Positions 1 through 8,893 are shown, counted from the first letter of the stretch. The stretch: DNA of 62,078 bases from Faucicola osloensis_C (GCA_019353055.1 JABAHL010000014.1:1-62078), one strand, 5' to 3'. A program made the numbers and translations. The notes: generated by a model not told the origin, from the letters alone.

Positions 1-159
1 ATATTCGTTTAGGTCGTAAGCACTAAAGAATTTGCCAGTTTTTTGTAGGTGTCTGTAACTCAAATCATTGACATAATTCCACACGAAATTGACCGAACCG
101 CTTAGGCGGTTCAGTTGGTCTATATGTTTATCTCGTATGCGTAACTTGAGTGTTTTCAT
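1..159 (-). CDS. tnpB: TnpB (IS200/IS605 family, IS1341-like), N-terminal fragment cut by window edge
   Basis: The complement of 1-159 reads as an open frame of 53 codons from ATG at 157-159 with no stop before the window edge. It starts MKTLKLRIRDK and continues with SVNFVWNYVNDLSYRHLQKTG, the usual N-terminus of TnpB/OrfB proteins (strand followed by a helix with FVWN and the YRH..KTGKFFSAYDL pattern). TnpB proteins are RNA-guided DNA endonucleases carried by IS605-type elements; the RuvC catalytic residues and the omega RNA would lie left of the window and cannot be checked. A tnpA partner is not visible here. The family call is fairly safe; whether the gene is full length is unknown. Confidence 0.82.
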   Translation of the reverse strand, partial: MKTLKLRIRDKHIDQLNRLSGSVNFVWNYVNDLSYRHLQKTGKFFSAYDLNEY

Positions 160-214
160 TGGATTATTTTAACAAAATTTATGCAAGTATTATAGTGCAT
201 GAGCTTCCTTATAC

Positions 215-234
215 CCACTGCTTCAAGTCGGTGG
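215..234. repeat. Hairpin at the end of the TnpB element
   Basis: CCACTG (215-220) and CGGTGG (229-234) form a six-pair stem with one T-G pair around the loop CTTCAAGT. Short subterminal hairpins of this kind mark the ends of IS200/IS605 elements and are recognised by TnpA. It sits 55 bases before the tnpB start, so the element probably ends between about 235 and 250, just short of the stop codon of the next gene. Confidence 0.5.
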
Positions 235-267
235 TTTTACGGCAACGGTGATAAAAATTGGGCAAAT

Positions 268-3210
268 TTATCGCATCAATTTGACCAGTATCACCATGAT
301 AATCAAAACAAACACCCCACCGATAGCAATCACTAGAAGTTTTTTATCTTTGGCTGTATCTTTGGTGGATAATTGGGTTTGTAAGCGCAGCTTGTCATTC
401 ATAAGCTGCTGCGTCAATTCATTGGATAGTGAGGGTGGTGGCATTGGCTTTGGTGTCTGGGCTGCCTGTGATGTCTGTGGTTGTAAAGTTGGCTTTACAT
501 CAGCAAGCTTTTGCCCAGTCGTTTGTTGAATAGCGACTTGTTGCTGAGCAGTAGCTGGCATTGGATTTTCTAGCTTGTCTGACATCAATCCGATAGCTGA
601 ACTTTGTGCTCGGTTGGGTGTTCGGCTAGGTGCTCGGTTGGGTTTAAATTTTGGCCATAGCCGCTTTTGGGTTGCGGCATCGGTGCTATCCTGTGCGTAT
701 TTGTGCTGCCAGTGGATATAGGGAAGTAAATCATAATCTTGCCCAAACTGCTCATAAGCTAAGCTTAGCCAATAGTGATAATAGGCTTTATCCCATAATT
801 GGCTAGGTAATACCATAATTTCGCCCTGCTCGGCTTTATTTTGGTAAGCATTAGTATGAATGATAATGGGCACTATGCTGTTTGATAACATGCCATTGGG
901 CAAATGACGCCGCCAAATCCAACTGGTAGTTATCCGATAGTTTGTCGCTGCGATACTGGCTGGATACGCCAAATTGAACACCCTAGATGTGTGGTCTTGG
1001 CAATGTAATTGATAAAACGCCAAATCGGGCGTAGTGTTCGGCGGCTGATTGACTGTACCAACTGCATCCATTAATTGACTTGCCTTGTCTTGTAAGTCTT
1101 CTACCCTTGCTTGCCCGCTTGGATCAAATAAAATGTCGGCACAACTTACGCGATGGTTGGCAAAAGGCGTATCTCGTTCCTCTTCTGACATAGGCTCGGT
1201 TAACGCCGCATCAGATTTTATCACGACGCCCCACACCACTTTGCCATAGCGATATAAATCCTCGGTCGCTTCTACTTGCCGATACAGTTCATCTTTAATC
1301 AAGTTATCACTAACATATACCTGAAAATAGCTTTGTTCGTGGTGGCTGGCTTGCAAAATATGTTTTGCCAAATCAAAACCGCGCCAATCAATGCTGTTAT
1401 AGTCAAAAGCTGCCATATTCACATTGGGTTGATTATCAAGTATCGGCAATAGCGTAAAATCAAAATGCGTCACCAGCTGCGCGTTTTGTTGCTGGATACG
1501 CTGATCTTTGGGCGGCAATACCCAGCTATCTAGTTGATTGACATAGGCATCTTGCCACAGCGTTTTGACCGCGGTATTTTGTGTTGAAGGTGTGCTTAGC
1601 AGTGCTTGGTAAAAGTGAGTGGTTAACGCGGTTATTTGTTCTGAGGTAAGCGCTGTTTGTGCGCCGTTTTGATGACTGACTAACGGATAAATTTTTAAAC
1701 TGTGCCAATCATTCGCGGGCTGATACGGCAACACAAGCTGCAGCTGTAAGCGGGGGTTGTCATACCCCCATATCTCAATTACAATCCCTTCGGTGCGCCC
1801 CATCGGCAAATTGGTATAGCTATCAAAACAGCCGACGATTATGGGGGCTAATTGTGGGTTTTGATGCAGCGTTTGGTAGAGGCTATCAATCAGCTTGTCT
1901 GTATCTGTCTTTATGTTTGTGTTTTTGTCTATGTCTGTGTCTAAATCCGTATCGCTAGGTGATAACAACTTAATATTGGATGGATTAAATGCCGTTAATT
2001 CATCCCCTGTATTGTCGCTGGTATGGGCTTGATACACACAAGGTACAATCGGCTGACCTTGTGATAGCCTTGATAGCACAGATGCCACCAACGCACCCGC
2101 CACCTGCATGGCTGACGTCCAAGGCGCTGGCAAATTAGCAGTAGCGCTCACAGCGTCTTGATAAGGATAAACCACTAGGCGACCTGCATTTTGCCGCTGC
2201 ACAATATCCGCAAACTCAGCAGCGGTAGTTGGAAAACTACTAGCAAGTCCAAATAACCGATTGGTCACTACCAGCATTGGCGTGCGATAGCAGTCCTCAA
2301 ACAGCAGTACAAAACTATGCTCAAGGCATTCAGCAAACGCCTCGCCCAAGCTATCATACATCTGCGCAAAAGATACCCAGCGCACGGGCGCATTGGCCAA
2401 GCGACTGCTAGTCACGCCAATATAAAACCCTAGCAAATAGCAAAATGCTTGACGTGAGGCGTCTTGCAAAAATTCCAGATAATCTGCTTGCGTAAATCCA
2501 AACGCCTGCTGGATAGCCGATAATGCCTCATCAATTTGCACCAAACTATCACGGCTATGATCAAAATTCACCGCTGCAAGATAGGTAGAAAATGCGATAG
2601 CGGCATCCTGTAGTTTACCTGTTTTCACTTTTGCCAAATAGCCCTGACACACCGCCTCAGGCGATTGCAATAAGTTGACTTGCGATTGCTGATAGAGGGT
2701 CTGCGTCATCTGGGCAATAAACTGTGGTAGCACATCCTTACCCTGCAGCAAATCTGGTAATAGCTTAAGCGGTTGGCAATATACTTTGTGCCCGATACGC
2801 GCGGTGAGTGAGCTGTAAAAATCGACAGGTAACTGTGACTGGATGGGGTACTTATTTTGCCGTGCCAGTTGCGCTGACATCCTGTCATAGTCATACCAAG
2901 CAATCGGTTGCCCCGTGGTTTTGGCTAAATAGTCTGCAATATAAGCGGCGAGCGCTACTACAAGTGCTTGCCCGCTTTGGTTTGCCAATAATTGTGGCAA
3001 TTGAATGTGGCGTTTTGCCATTGCTGCAAAAAACCGACTGAGTTGTTGTAGGCTGTTGGCTGAATAATCAAAGTCAATTTTTTGCAAGTTTCCCCAAAAC
3101 AGTATCTCAAACGGCGGTGTCTGTTTGGTCTGCAAATAATATAATAAGGTGTTGACTTGTTGGGCGGTGGTCGGCTTCATCGGGGATTTTTGGCAACAAT
3201 TTTTTATCAT
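268..3210 (-). CDS. Large uncharacterised protein with C-terminal membrane anchor
   Basis: About 980 residues, family not recognised. The body is largely hydrophilic and Gln-rich and contains no motif I can name. Around residues 425-450 there is an Asp/Thr/Lys repeat tract (DTDLDTDIDKNTNIKTDTDK) coded by an imperfect short DNA repeat at about 1898-1955. Near the C-terminus a basic Arg/Pro/Asn stretch (RAPSRTPNRAQS, also coded by a small repeat at 608-645) and a Gln/Pro-rich linker lead to one hydrophobic helix (LLVIAIGGVFVLIIMVILV) and a basic end KLMR. There is no N-terminal signal, so a tail-anchored inner-membrane protein with a cytoplasmic body is likely. Start is uncertain: TTG at 3237, ATG at 3210 and ATG at 3180 are all in frame and none has a clear Shine-Dalgarno. 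No operon partner; the next gene is separated by a terminator. Confidence 0.75.
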   Translation of the reverse strand: MIKNCCQKSPMKPTTAQQVNTLLYYLQTKQTPPFEILFWGNLQKIDFDYSANSLQQLSRFFAAMAKRHIQLPQLLANQSGQALVVALAAYIADYLAKTTGQPIAWYDYDRMSAQLARQNKYPIQSQLPVDFYSSLTARIGHKVYCQPLKLLPDLLQGKDVLPQFIAQMTQTLYQQSQVNLLQSPEAVCQGYLAKVKTGKLQDAAIAFSTYLAAVNFDHSRDSLVQIDEALSAIQQAFGFTQADYLEFLQDASRQAFCYLLGFYIGVTSSRLANAPVRWVSFAQMYDSLGEAFAECLEHSFVLLFEDCYRTPMLVVTNRLFGLASSFPTTAAEFADIVQRQNAGRLVVYPYQDAVSATANLPAPWTSAMQVAGALVASVLSRLSQGQPIVPCVYQAHTSDNTGDELTAFNPSNIKLLSPSDTDLDTDIDKNTNIKTDTDKLIDSLYQTLHQNPQLAPIIVGCFDSYTNLPMGRTEGIVIEIWGYDNPRLQLQLVLPYQPANDWHSLKIYPLVSHQNGAQTALTSEQITALTTHFYQALLSTPSTQNTAVKTLWQDAYVNQLDSWVLPPKDQRIQQQNAQLVTHFDFTLLPILDNQPNVNMAAFDYNSIDWRGFDLAKHILQASHHEQSYFQVYVSDNLIKDELYRQVEATEDLYRYGKVVWGVVIKSDAALTEPMSEEERDTPFANHRVSCADILFDPSGQARVEDLQDKASQLMDAVGTVNQPPNTTPDLAFYQLHCQDHTSRVFNLAYPASIAATNYRITTSWIWRRHLPNGMLSNSIVPIIIHTNAYQNKAEQGEIMVLPSQLWDKAYYHYWLSLAYEQFGQDYDLLPYIHWQHKYAQDSTDAATQKRLWPKFKPNRAPSRTPNRAQSSAIGLMSDKLENPMPATAQQQVAIQQTTGQKLADVKPTLQPQTSQAAQTPKPMPPPSLSNELTQQLMNDKLRLQTQLSTKDTAKDKKLLVIAIGGVFVLIIMVILVKLMR

Positions 3211-3269
3211 TTTGGGGTAAATTGTTGGCTTTGGCAAGTGCTAGCCGTGGGTGCTGCCGCAATAAAAGA

Positions 3270-3304
3270 TAAAAAAACCAAGCCCATTTTGGGTGAATGG
3301 GCTT
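3270..3304 (-). terminator. Rho-independent terminator of the hydroxyacyl-CoA dehydrogenase gene
   Basis: Perfect nine-pair stem AAGCCCATT (3280-3288) / AATGGGCTT (3296-3304) with a 7-base loop. On the minus strand it is followed by GG and a run of seven T (3271-3277), so it ends transcription coming from 3353-4255. Confidence 0.85.
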
Positions 3305-3352
3305 TTGTCATCCACAAGCTTTTAAACACTGACTTTTAAACTTTTTTGCCGC

Positions 3353-4255
3353 TTATTTTAAAAAATCAGGGTCTTTATAGGCCGGGTTTGGATAATCATA
3401 AAAACCCTTCCCCACTTCAAACCCTGTGCGACCTTTATCAATCAGTTCGGTTTGCAGTTTTTGGATAAATCGCTCGGCAGTTTTTGAGCCTGTTTTGGCT
3501 TTTTGCTGGCTGACATTAACAATGGTATTGACCCCTATGATATCCATGATGGCAAACGGTCCCATCGGTGCGCCTGTGCCAATCATCCAGGTTTTATCAA
3601 CGGTGTGGGGATCGGCAATGTCATTGGCATACAAGTGCATACCGGCATTTAAGAAGGGCACCAATAGGGTATTTAAGATATAACCAGGCTGTTCTTTATT
3701 GAGTGGTAACGCCACCATGCCAATGGCTTTGGCATAAGCAACAATGCTGTCAAATACTGCCGGGTCGGTATGCGCTGAGCCCATGACTTCTGCGGTGTTG
3801 TTCACCCAGATATGGTTGGCAAAGTGTAACGCCAAGAATTTATCGGGGCGACCTGTGGCTTCGACCATTTGGCTAGGAATCAACGTTGAGCTGTTACTGG
3901 CAAAAATCGTGTGACTTGGGGCTACACTTGCCAGCGCCTTATAAAATTCATTTTTGATATCAAGGACTTCTGGTAAGGCTTCGATGACCAAATCAGCCTG
4001 TGCCACCGCTTCGCCTAAGTCAGTCACATAGCGAATCGCATGGGTGATGACTTGGGCTTGTGCTGGGCTTTTGTCATAGAATTTGGCGTAGATGGGCATG
4101 AGTTTTGCGATGCGCTCTTTGACCTTTTCGGGTTCTTTATCAAAGATTGTGACGTTAAAGCCAAAAAAGGCATTTTGCATGGCGATTTGAGAACCTAGTA
4201 CGCCGCCGCCGGCTACCGTCACCTGCTTGATGGATGAAGTATTTGCTGTTGTCAT
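3353..4255 (-). CDS. 3-hydroxyacyl-CoA (3-hydroxybutyryl-CoA type) dehydrogenase
   Basis: 300 residues, the normal length for single-domain 3-hydroxyacyl-CoA dehydrogenases, which oxidise 3-hydroxyacyl-CoA to 3-ketoacyl-CoA with NAD(P). The Rossmann fold begins at residue 12 with VAGGGVLGSQIA followed by an acidic residue after the second strand (TIFDKEPEK). The ASNSSTL segment and the HFAN motif carrying the catalytic His (about residue 144) are present, and the C-terminal helical dimerisation domain ends in GKGFYDYP. Start ATG at 4255 has AAAGGA nine bases upstream. It stands alone between two terminators. It could serve fatty-acid or butyrate breakdown, or link to the PHA genes 15 kb away; substrate is not decided by the sequence. 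Confidence 0.9.
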   Translation of the reverse strand: MTTANTSSIKQVTVAGGGVLGSQIAMQNAFFGFNVTIFDKEPEKVKERIAKLMPIYAKFYDKSPAQAQVITHAIRYVTDLGEAVAQADLVIEALPEVLDIKNEFYKALASVAPSHTIFASNSSTLIPSQMVEATGRPDKFLALHFANHIWVNNTAEVMGSAHTDPAVFDSIVAYAKAIGMVALPLNKEQPGYILNTLLVPFLNAGMHLYANDIADPHTVDKTWMIGTGAPMGPFAIMDIIGVNTIVNVSQQKAKTGSKTAERFIQKLQTELIDKGRTGFEVGKGFYDYPNPAYKDPDFLK

Positions 4256-4385
4256 GATTTATTCCTTTAAATCGCTATGATAGTTTGCAAGTTATTGTAG
4301 CGGATTTTGGGTAGTATGCCTACCTCACAATATAGACTGACAAGGCAACACAATATTACCCGCCAAAAAAAATTAGCCGCCAAAA

Positions 4386-4414
4386 AAAAGCCAAACTATG
4401 AGGTTTGGCTTTTT
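4386..4414. terminator. Bidirectional terminator after ahpF
   Basis: Stem AAAAGCCAAAC (4386-4396) / GTTTGGCTTTTT (4403-4414) with loop TATGAG. In the minus direction it is followed by a further run of T from the A tract 4382-4389, 20 bases after the ahpF stop codon. Confidence 0.85.
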
Positions 4415-4433
4415 GTGAAAAATAACTAAAAAA

Positions 4434-6017
4434 TTATTGCAACATGAGGTATTCAAACGCACTGAGTGCCGCTTTACTACCTTCGCCCATCGCAATATTA
4501 ATTTGCTTAAACGGTACAGTAGTCACATCCCCACAGGCAAAAATCCCGGGTTTGTTGGTTTGGCATTTCTCATTGATTTCAATTTCACCAAATTTGGTCA
4601 CCTGTACCAAATCTTTGACCAATTCCGAGTTTGGCACCAGTCCGATTTGCACAAAGATAGCAGATAATGGCAATTCTTTGTTTTCACCGGTGGTACGGTC
4701 TTGGTAAATTAGCGAACTGACTTTACCATCAGTTGCTTTAACTTCTTGGCTCGCTACACTTGTCATGATATCGATATTATCGCGCTCTTTGGCTTTATTA
4801 ATCAATACTTGGTCTGCTTTGAGCGTGTCAGCAAATTCTAACACTGTCACGTGTTTGACAATGCCTGCTAGGTCAATTGCCGCTTCAATCCCTGAGTTAC
4901 CGCCGCCCACAACTGCCACGTCTTTGCCTTTAAAAAACGGACCATCACAGTGCGGACAATACGCGACGCCACTACCGATATTTTCGTCTTCACCTTTGAT
5001 ATTAAGCTTACGCCATTTTGCACCCGTGGCGACGATAATCGCACGTGTGGCGAAACTTTCACCGGTATTAAGCGTGATTTGGTAGGTTGGCTTATCCTCG
5101 CCTTGCCCATTCATTTGTGCAGAATTTTCGGTGATGGATGTCACGCTTACCATTTCTTTGACCGTGATATTATAAGCGGTGATATGTTTGACAAAATTGG
5201 CAGATAATTCATTACCATTGGTCAATGGGATTGAAATCAAGTTTTCGATATCTTGGGTATCTTTCACTTGTCCACCGATACGATCAGCCACCATGGTCAC
5301 TTTTAAGCCTTTACGTGCCACATAAATGGCTGCCGCTACGCCCGCAGGTCCGCCACCGATGATGGTCACATCTTGCTGCTCAAGCTGTTCGGCTGCTGCG
5401 GCACCACTCATCAAATCTGGATATTGCTGTTGCAGTTTCTCGATAAGTTTGGCAGTGTCAATTTTACCATTGGCAAAAGGTTTGCCATTTAAATATACCG
5501 CAGGTACGCCTTGGATTTTGCGCTCGTTAATCAAGTCTTGGAACACACCACCATCAATCATTTCATTGCTGATGTTGTCGTTCAATAACGCAAATTGGTT
5601 TAGCGCTTGCACCACGTCAGGACAGTTGTGGCAAGACAATGAGACGAAAGTTTCAAATTTTAGCGGCTGTTTAATTGCCTTAATAATATTTTGAATACCC
5701 GGGTCAAGTTTGAGTTCACTACCACCTGATTGTAAAATCGCCAAAATCAATGAGGTAAACTCGTGACCACCTGGAATACCACTAAAAATAATGCCTGTAT
5801 CTTTGTCTTGGCTACGGATTTTAAAACTCATCGGTGATAGATTGGCATCGAATTGTTGACTCAAACGAATCTTGTCAGTAGTGCCTGCAATTTGGGTCAA
5901 AAAATCCACCAGTTCAGCGCGCTGTTCATGTTCACCCTCACCCAACACAAACTCAATCGGGCGAGTCATACGTTCGCTATAACTTTTTACTGCATCTAAT
6001 AAACCTTGATCTAACAT
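4434..6017 (-). CDS. ahpF: Alkyl hydroperoxide reductase subunit F (NADH-dependent peroxiredoxin reductase)
   Basis: 527 residues, standard for AhpF. It passes electrons from NADH via FAD and two disulfides to AhpC. The N-terminal tandem thioredoxin-fold domain has its redox site SCHNC with cysteines at 129 and 132, the same positions as in enteric AhpF. The thioredoxin-reductase-like part follows: FAD motif GGGPAGVAAA (about 221), redox pair CPHCDGP (about 350), NADH-binding GGGNSGIEAA, and the C-terminal FAD motif GIFACGDVT. Start ATG at 6017 is preceded by AGAAGGAAA. Its partner ahpC is not adjacent but 3 kb away (8974-9540), also on the minus strand, and separated by ydcH and the broken permease gene. 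Both are probably controlled by OxyR (10112). Confidence 0.96.
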   Translation of the reverse strand: MLDQGLLDAVKSYSERMTRPIEFVLGEGEHEQRAELVDFLTQIAGTTDKIRLSQQFDANLSPMSFKIRSQDKDTGIIFSGIPGGHEFTSLILAILQSGGSELKLDPGIQNIIKAIKQPLKFETFVSLSCHNCPDVVQALNQFALLNDNISNEMIDGGVFQDLINERKIQGVPAVYLNGKPFANGKIDTAKLIEKLQQQYPDLMSGAAAAEQLEQQDVTIIGGGPAGVAAAIYVARKGLKVTMVADRIGGQVKDTQDIENLISIPLTNGNELSANFVKHITAYNITVKEMVSVTSITENSAQMNGQGEDKPTYQITLNTGESFATRAIIVATGAKWRKLNIKGEDENIGSGVAYCPHCDGPFFKGKDVAVVGGGNSGIEAAIDLAGIVKHVTVLEFADTLKADQVLINKAKERDNIDIMTSVASQEVKATDGKVSSLIYQDRTTGENKELPLSAIFVQIGLVPNSELVKDLVQVTKFGEIEINEKCQTNKPGIFACGDVTTVPFKQINIAMGEGSKAALSAFEYLMLQ

Positions 6018-6369
6018 GGTAGTTTCCTTCTAGTTATTGGGTAAGTCATTTTGTTAACCTTATTATTGTGATTTTTGTGGGCTTTGACAATCTAAGAAAG
6101 TTGATAGCTATGTTTTAAAAAACAAAACGTTTATTATTTTATATAACAAAATATTAATACATAAATGTTAATATATAAATTGCCTCAATCCATTGATGAT
6201 GTGACTTTTGCCCCCTCACCAATTGTTACCGATTAGCGTATAGTCAACCATGCGATTTTTCGTTACAATGCTAATAAGACAAATGCAATATACCAACTCA
6301 ATCAAATTTGTCTTATGAGCTGAACCTTTTGCATTATTTTTTACATACAACCAAAAAAAGGAAAGAACT
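6018..6369. other. Intergenic region between divergent ahpF and ydcH
   Basis: About 350 bases, strongly AT-rich, with no convincing ORF. It should hold the ahpF promoter (minus) and the ydcH promoter (plus). A TTGACA hexamer at about 6085 and the palindrome ATAGCTAT at about 6105-6112 could belong to an OxyR site for ahpF, but the full four-part OxyR spacing is not present. Confidence 0.4.
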
Positions 6370-6594
6370 ATGTTTCCAGAACATCGCGAACTTATTAGCA
6401 AACTAAAAACTTCTGATAAACACTTTGAAAAATTATTTGATAAACACAACGACTTAGATGCTCAAATCATTAACCTAGAAAAAGATCCTGTTGCAGCAGC
6501 CAGCCGTGATGACGAAATTGAAGCATTAAAAAAACAAAAACTGCAATTAAAAGATGAAATCTATAAAATCTTAGAAGACAATAAAAATAAATAA
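6370..6594 (+). CDS. YdcH/DUF465 family small coiled-coil protein
   Basis: 74 residues. The sequence from MFPEHRELI through the heptad-like LEKDPV and DDEIEALKKQKLQLKDEIYKIL is typical of the DUF465 (YdcH) family: a short, charged helical hairpin of unknown function found widely in proteobacteria. ATG is preceded by AAAGGAAAGAACT, a good ribosome binding site. It forms a single-gene unit with its own terminator at 6635. No functional hint comes from the neighbours. Confidence 0.88.
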   Translation: MFPEHRELISKLKTSDKHFEKLFDKHNDLDAQIINLEKDPVAAASRDDEIEALKKQKLQLKDEIYKILEDNKNK

Positions 6595-6634
6595 GTTCTA
6601 AGCTAAATTTAAGCTAAATTCGATTTTTTTGATT

Positions 6635-6662
6635 AAAGCCCTGTTCGTGGTGACAGGGCTTT
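6635..6662 (+). terminator. Rho-independent terminator of ydcH
   Basis: Stem AAAGCCCTG (6635-6643) / CAGGGCTTT (6654-6662) with a ten-base loop, ending in TTTT. Confidence 0.85.
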
Positions 6663-7866
6663 TGCTATTGATAGCAAGTGTAAGGCTTAAATCAACCAAT
6701 CAACGCTACTATAAAAAAATTGGACTGTAAAAAATTGACGTAAGCGTGGCTGATGGCATTATTTTTTTGGGACTACATTAACCAAGAAGCATAACAGCAT
6801 CGTCACCATAATCACCGGCAAGGTATTGCCGATATCGAGTGGATGGGCAAGCCAATAACGGTACAAGCAAAAACCAATCGCCCAGACAAGCAAATTTTTG
6901 ACATTAAAACGCTGTTTGATACCGCTATTTTTTAAAATAAAAAAGTCCACAATTTGAATGGCTGCCATTGGCGCAAACACCGAGCCTAAAAAGTATAAAA
7001 ATTCAGTGATATCATCCATGGGAAACAGCATCGCTGCGATAGTACAGACTAGAGTAACGCCAATTGCCAAGCCTTTTTCTGGAAGTTTTTGCCACATCGA
7101 GACACCCGACACGCCTGCCGAGTACGCATCCAAAAATGTGGTTGTCACCGTCGCCAGTACAATCAACAATAACCCTGTCACGCCCAATCCAAGCTGTAAC
7201 AGCATTTGGGCAAAATCTGAGGTTTGGGTATACAGTGCCATGCCCAGTCCAATCGCATACATCCACGCACTCATCACCCCATAGCTCACGGTGCTCACAA
7301 GCGTCGCTTGCAAAGGTTTTTGCGCATGGCGAGTATAATCACTCACCAGTGGCAACCATGATAATGGCATAATTATCGCGAGCTCAACCGCTGCCCCAAA
7401 GCTCATCGCTGCTGCCACGTCTTTTGTCGCTGCCACATCCCCAGCGCCTAACTTAAATAATTTATACGACAAAATAAGCGTTAAAATAAATAGTCCAGCT
7501 ACCGCCAACGCATTGATTTTGCCAAAGAAGCGGTTGCCCATCCACAGCCACAGTACAATCAGCGCACCAATCACGCCACACCAGGCCGCTTGTCCGATAG
7601 CCCAAATCCCATTGACCGCCAATGCCCCATCATAAATCATAATGGCTGTCCAGCCGACCAATTGCACAACATTTAGCAAAGCAAAAAGCATCCCACCTTG
7701 AAAACCAAAACTACCCTTCACCGTTTCCATGGCACTTTTGCGTTGGGTCGCCCCAATATAGCCCACTAAAAAAAATAGCACTCCACCTATCATATGCCCA
7801 ATGACGATGGCTAACAAGCCACGCTCCCACCCCAATGGCGCAAGGTAGGTGCCCGTCAGAACCTGT

Positions 7867-8400
7867 TCACAATCTTTTCAATAACAAAGCGATGAAAGCG
7901 AGATTGGTAAATTGAAGGCTCGAATTTAAATGACGCTCACAGTTTTTCCATAGACGTCTATTTTTCTCAAGCCAAGCAAACGAACGTTCTACAACCCACC
8001 GCTTTGGTATGACTTTAAACGTATGCAGTTCATCTCTTTTGGCAACTTCTGTGGTAACGGTTTCGCCTAAAATAGATTTAACACTATTAGCAAATGCCTC
8101 ACCTCGATAACCGCCATCAACCATCACATTTTTTACGCGGCTTAATCGTTTGGCATGTTGACGAAGTAACGTTGTAGCACCCTCACGGTCGGTGATATTG
8201 GCAGTGGTAATACAGATAGCATGCGGCAAGCCTTGGCTGTCTACCGCAATATGGCGCTTAATCCCTGATACTTTCTTTCCTGCATCATAGCCTTTGTTTT
8301 TGGCGGTATCTGTATTCTTAACGCTTTGAGCATCGATAATGATAAAACTGGTTTTGCCCTTACGTTTGTCCTTCTTTCGCGCTTTTTTGACTAATTTTTT
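7867..8400 (-). CDS. IS5-family transposase, downstream frame (OrfB, catalytic DDE domain)
   Basis: This frame is open from a TAA at 8403-8401 to the stop at 7867. It carries the catalytic pieces: IIIDAQSVKNT (first Asp), MVDGGYRGEAF (second Asp) and RWVVERSFAWLEKNRRL (catalytic Glu with the RxxxE(R) context). The first ATG in frame is at 8229, well after the first catalytic Asp, so independent initiation there would give an inactive protein. Expression is expected as an OrfA-OrfB fusion by frameshift or transcript slippage on the A8 run. Confidence 0.85.
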   Translation of the reverse strand, partial: KKLVKKARKKDKRKGKTSFIIIDAQSVKNTDTAKNKGYDAGKKVSGIKRHIAVDSQGLPHAICITTANITDREGATTLLRQHAKRLSRVKNVMVDGGYRGEAFANSVKSILGETVTTEVAKRDELHTFKVIPKRWVVERSFAWLEKNRRLWKNCERHLNSSLQFTNLAFIALLLKRL

Positions 8401-8662
8401 TTAAGGCTTGGTCAAGAATGCTGTTGCCTTCTTCGTCAAGCTCACTCCATTTCTGAAAGTACGAGTGGACGGTGCGCCATTTGGGAAAGTCATGGGGTAG
8501 CTGTCGCCATTGGCAACCTGTTCTTAGTATATACAATAACCCACAAAATACGTCATAAAGGTCAACCGTTCTTGGTTTGGTCTTCTTCCTAGCGCTTTCT
8601 AGAATGGGTAGTATGTGCTCAAATTGTTTTCGGCTAATGTCGCTTGGATAGGATTTTCTCAT
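8360..8662 (-). CDS. IS5-family transposase, upstream frame (OrfA)
   Basis: 100 residues, MRKSYPSDISRKQFEHILP onward, with the DUF4096-like N-terminal domain (LRTGCQWRQLPHDFPKWRTVHSYFQKW) typical of IS5-type transposases. The frame ends shortly after an A8 run (complement of 8395-8402) in TTA AAA AAA ATT. The catalytic domain continues in the frame one base further on, so full transposase needs a +1 shift (or equivalent slippage) on this run; the fused product would be about 264 residues. Confidence 0.85.
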   Translation of the reverse strand: MRKSYPSDISRKQFEHILPILESARKKTKPRTVDLYDVFCGLLYILRTGCQWRQLPHDFPKWRTVHSYFQKWSELDEEGNSILDQALKKISQKSAKEGQT

Positions 8663-8893
8663 GGTGATTGATTCGGTTATTAATCGATTATGTGGCTTAT
8701 CCTAGCATATTTTTTAATCGTGAACAGGTTCTCAGAATCTCAGCGATTGACACAGCTGCCCCTGCCCACAGCAAGGCGTAATGGCTACTTGTGGTCTGAC
8801 TGCCAGTTTGGTGGGTGGTTTGTGCGCTATCCATGGTTATTTTCTCAAGCTTCAAAGAAGCTGATTTTATCATTGTTAACAACAGTCGTTGAA

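Larger units (their letters stand above)
7859..8731 (-). mobile_element. IS5-family insertion sequence (IS427/IS1031-like), 873 bp, complete
   Basis: The ends are inverted copies of GAACCTGTTCAC (7859-7870 and 8720-8731), and TCA is duplicated on both sides (7856-7858, 8732-8734). A 3-bp TNA-type duplication and a two-frame transposase of this size match the IS427/IS1031 groups of the IS5 family. The element lies within the cytX-like gene with its transposase in the same direction. The identical terminal repeats and clean target duplication indicate a recent insertion. Confidence 0.93.
6759..8834 (-). pseudogene. cytX: cytX-like NCS1 permease, interrupted by an IS5-family element
   Basis: The 3' part (6759-7858) and the 5' part (8735-8834) join exactly in frame once the insertion and one TCA copy are removed. 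The rebuilt protein has 399 residues, starting MDSAQTTHQT and crossing the junction as SIAEILTGTYLAPLGWERG. The hydrophobic profile (about 11-12 helices) and the AGAAVSIAEI/ LSWLPLVSDYTR / LATVTTTFLDAYSAG motifs fit the NCS1 family, closest to the hydroxymethylpyrimidine permease CytX, a thiamine precursor importer; cytosine is an alternative substrate. As it stands the first 34 codons are separated from the rest, so the transporter should be non-functional unless the downstream part is read from an internal start such as TTG 7835. No TPP riboswitch is seen upstream. Confidence 0.88.

Noticed and set aside
248..529. 93-residue plus-strand frame
   Set aside because: Antisense to the coding end of the large 268-3210 gene, with no family resemblance and no independent ribosome site.
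6216..6449. 77-residue minus-strand frame
   Set aside because: Overlaps the ydcH start in antisense; ydcH has a recognised family and ribosome site.
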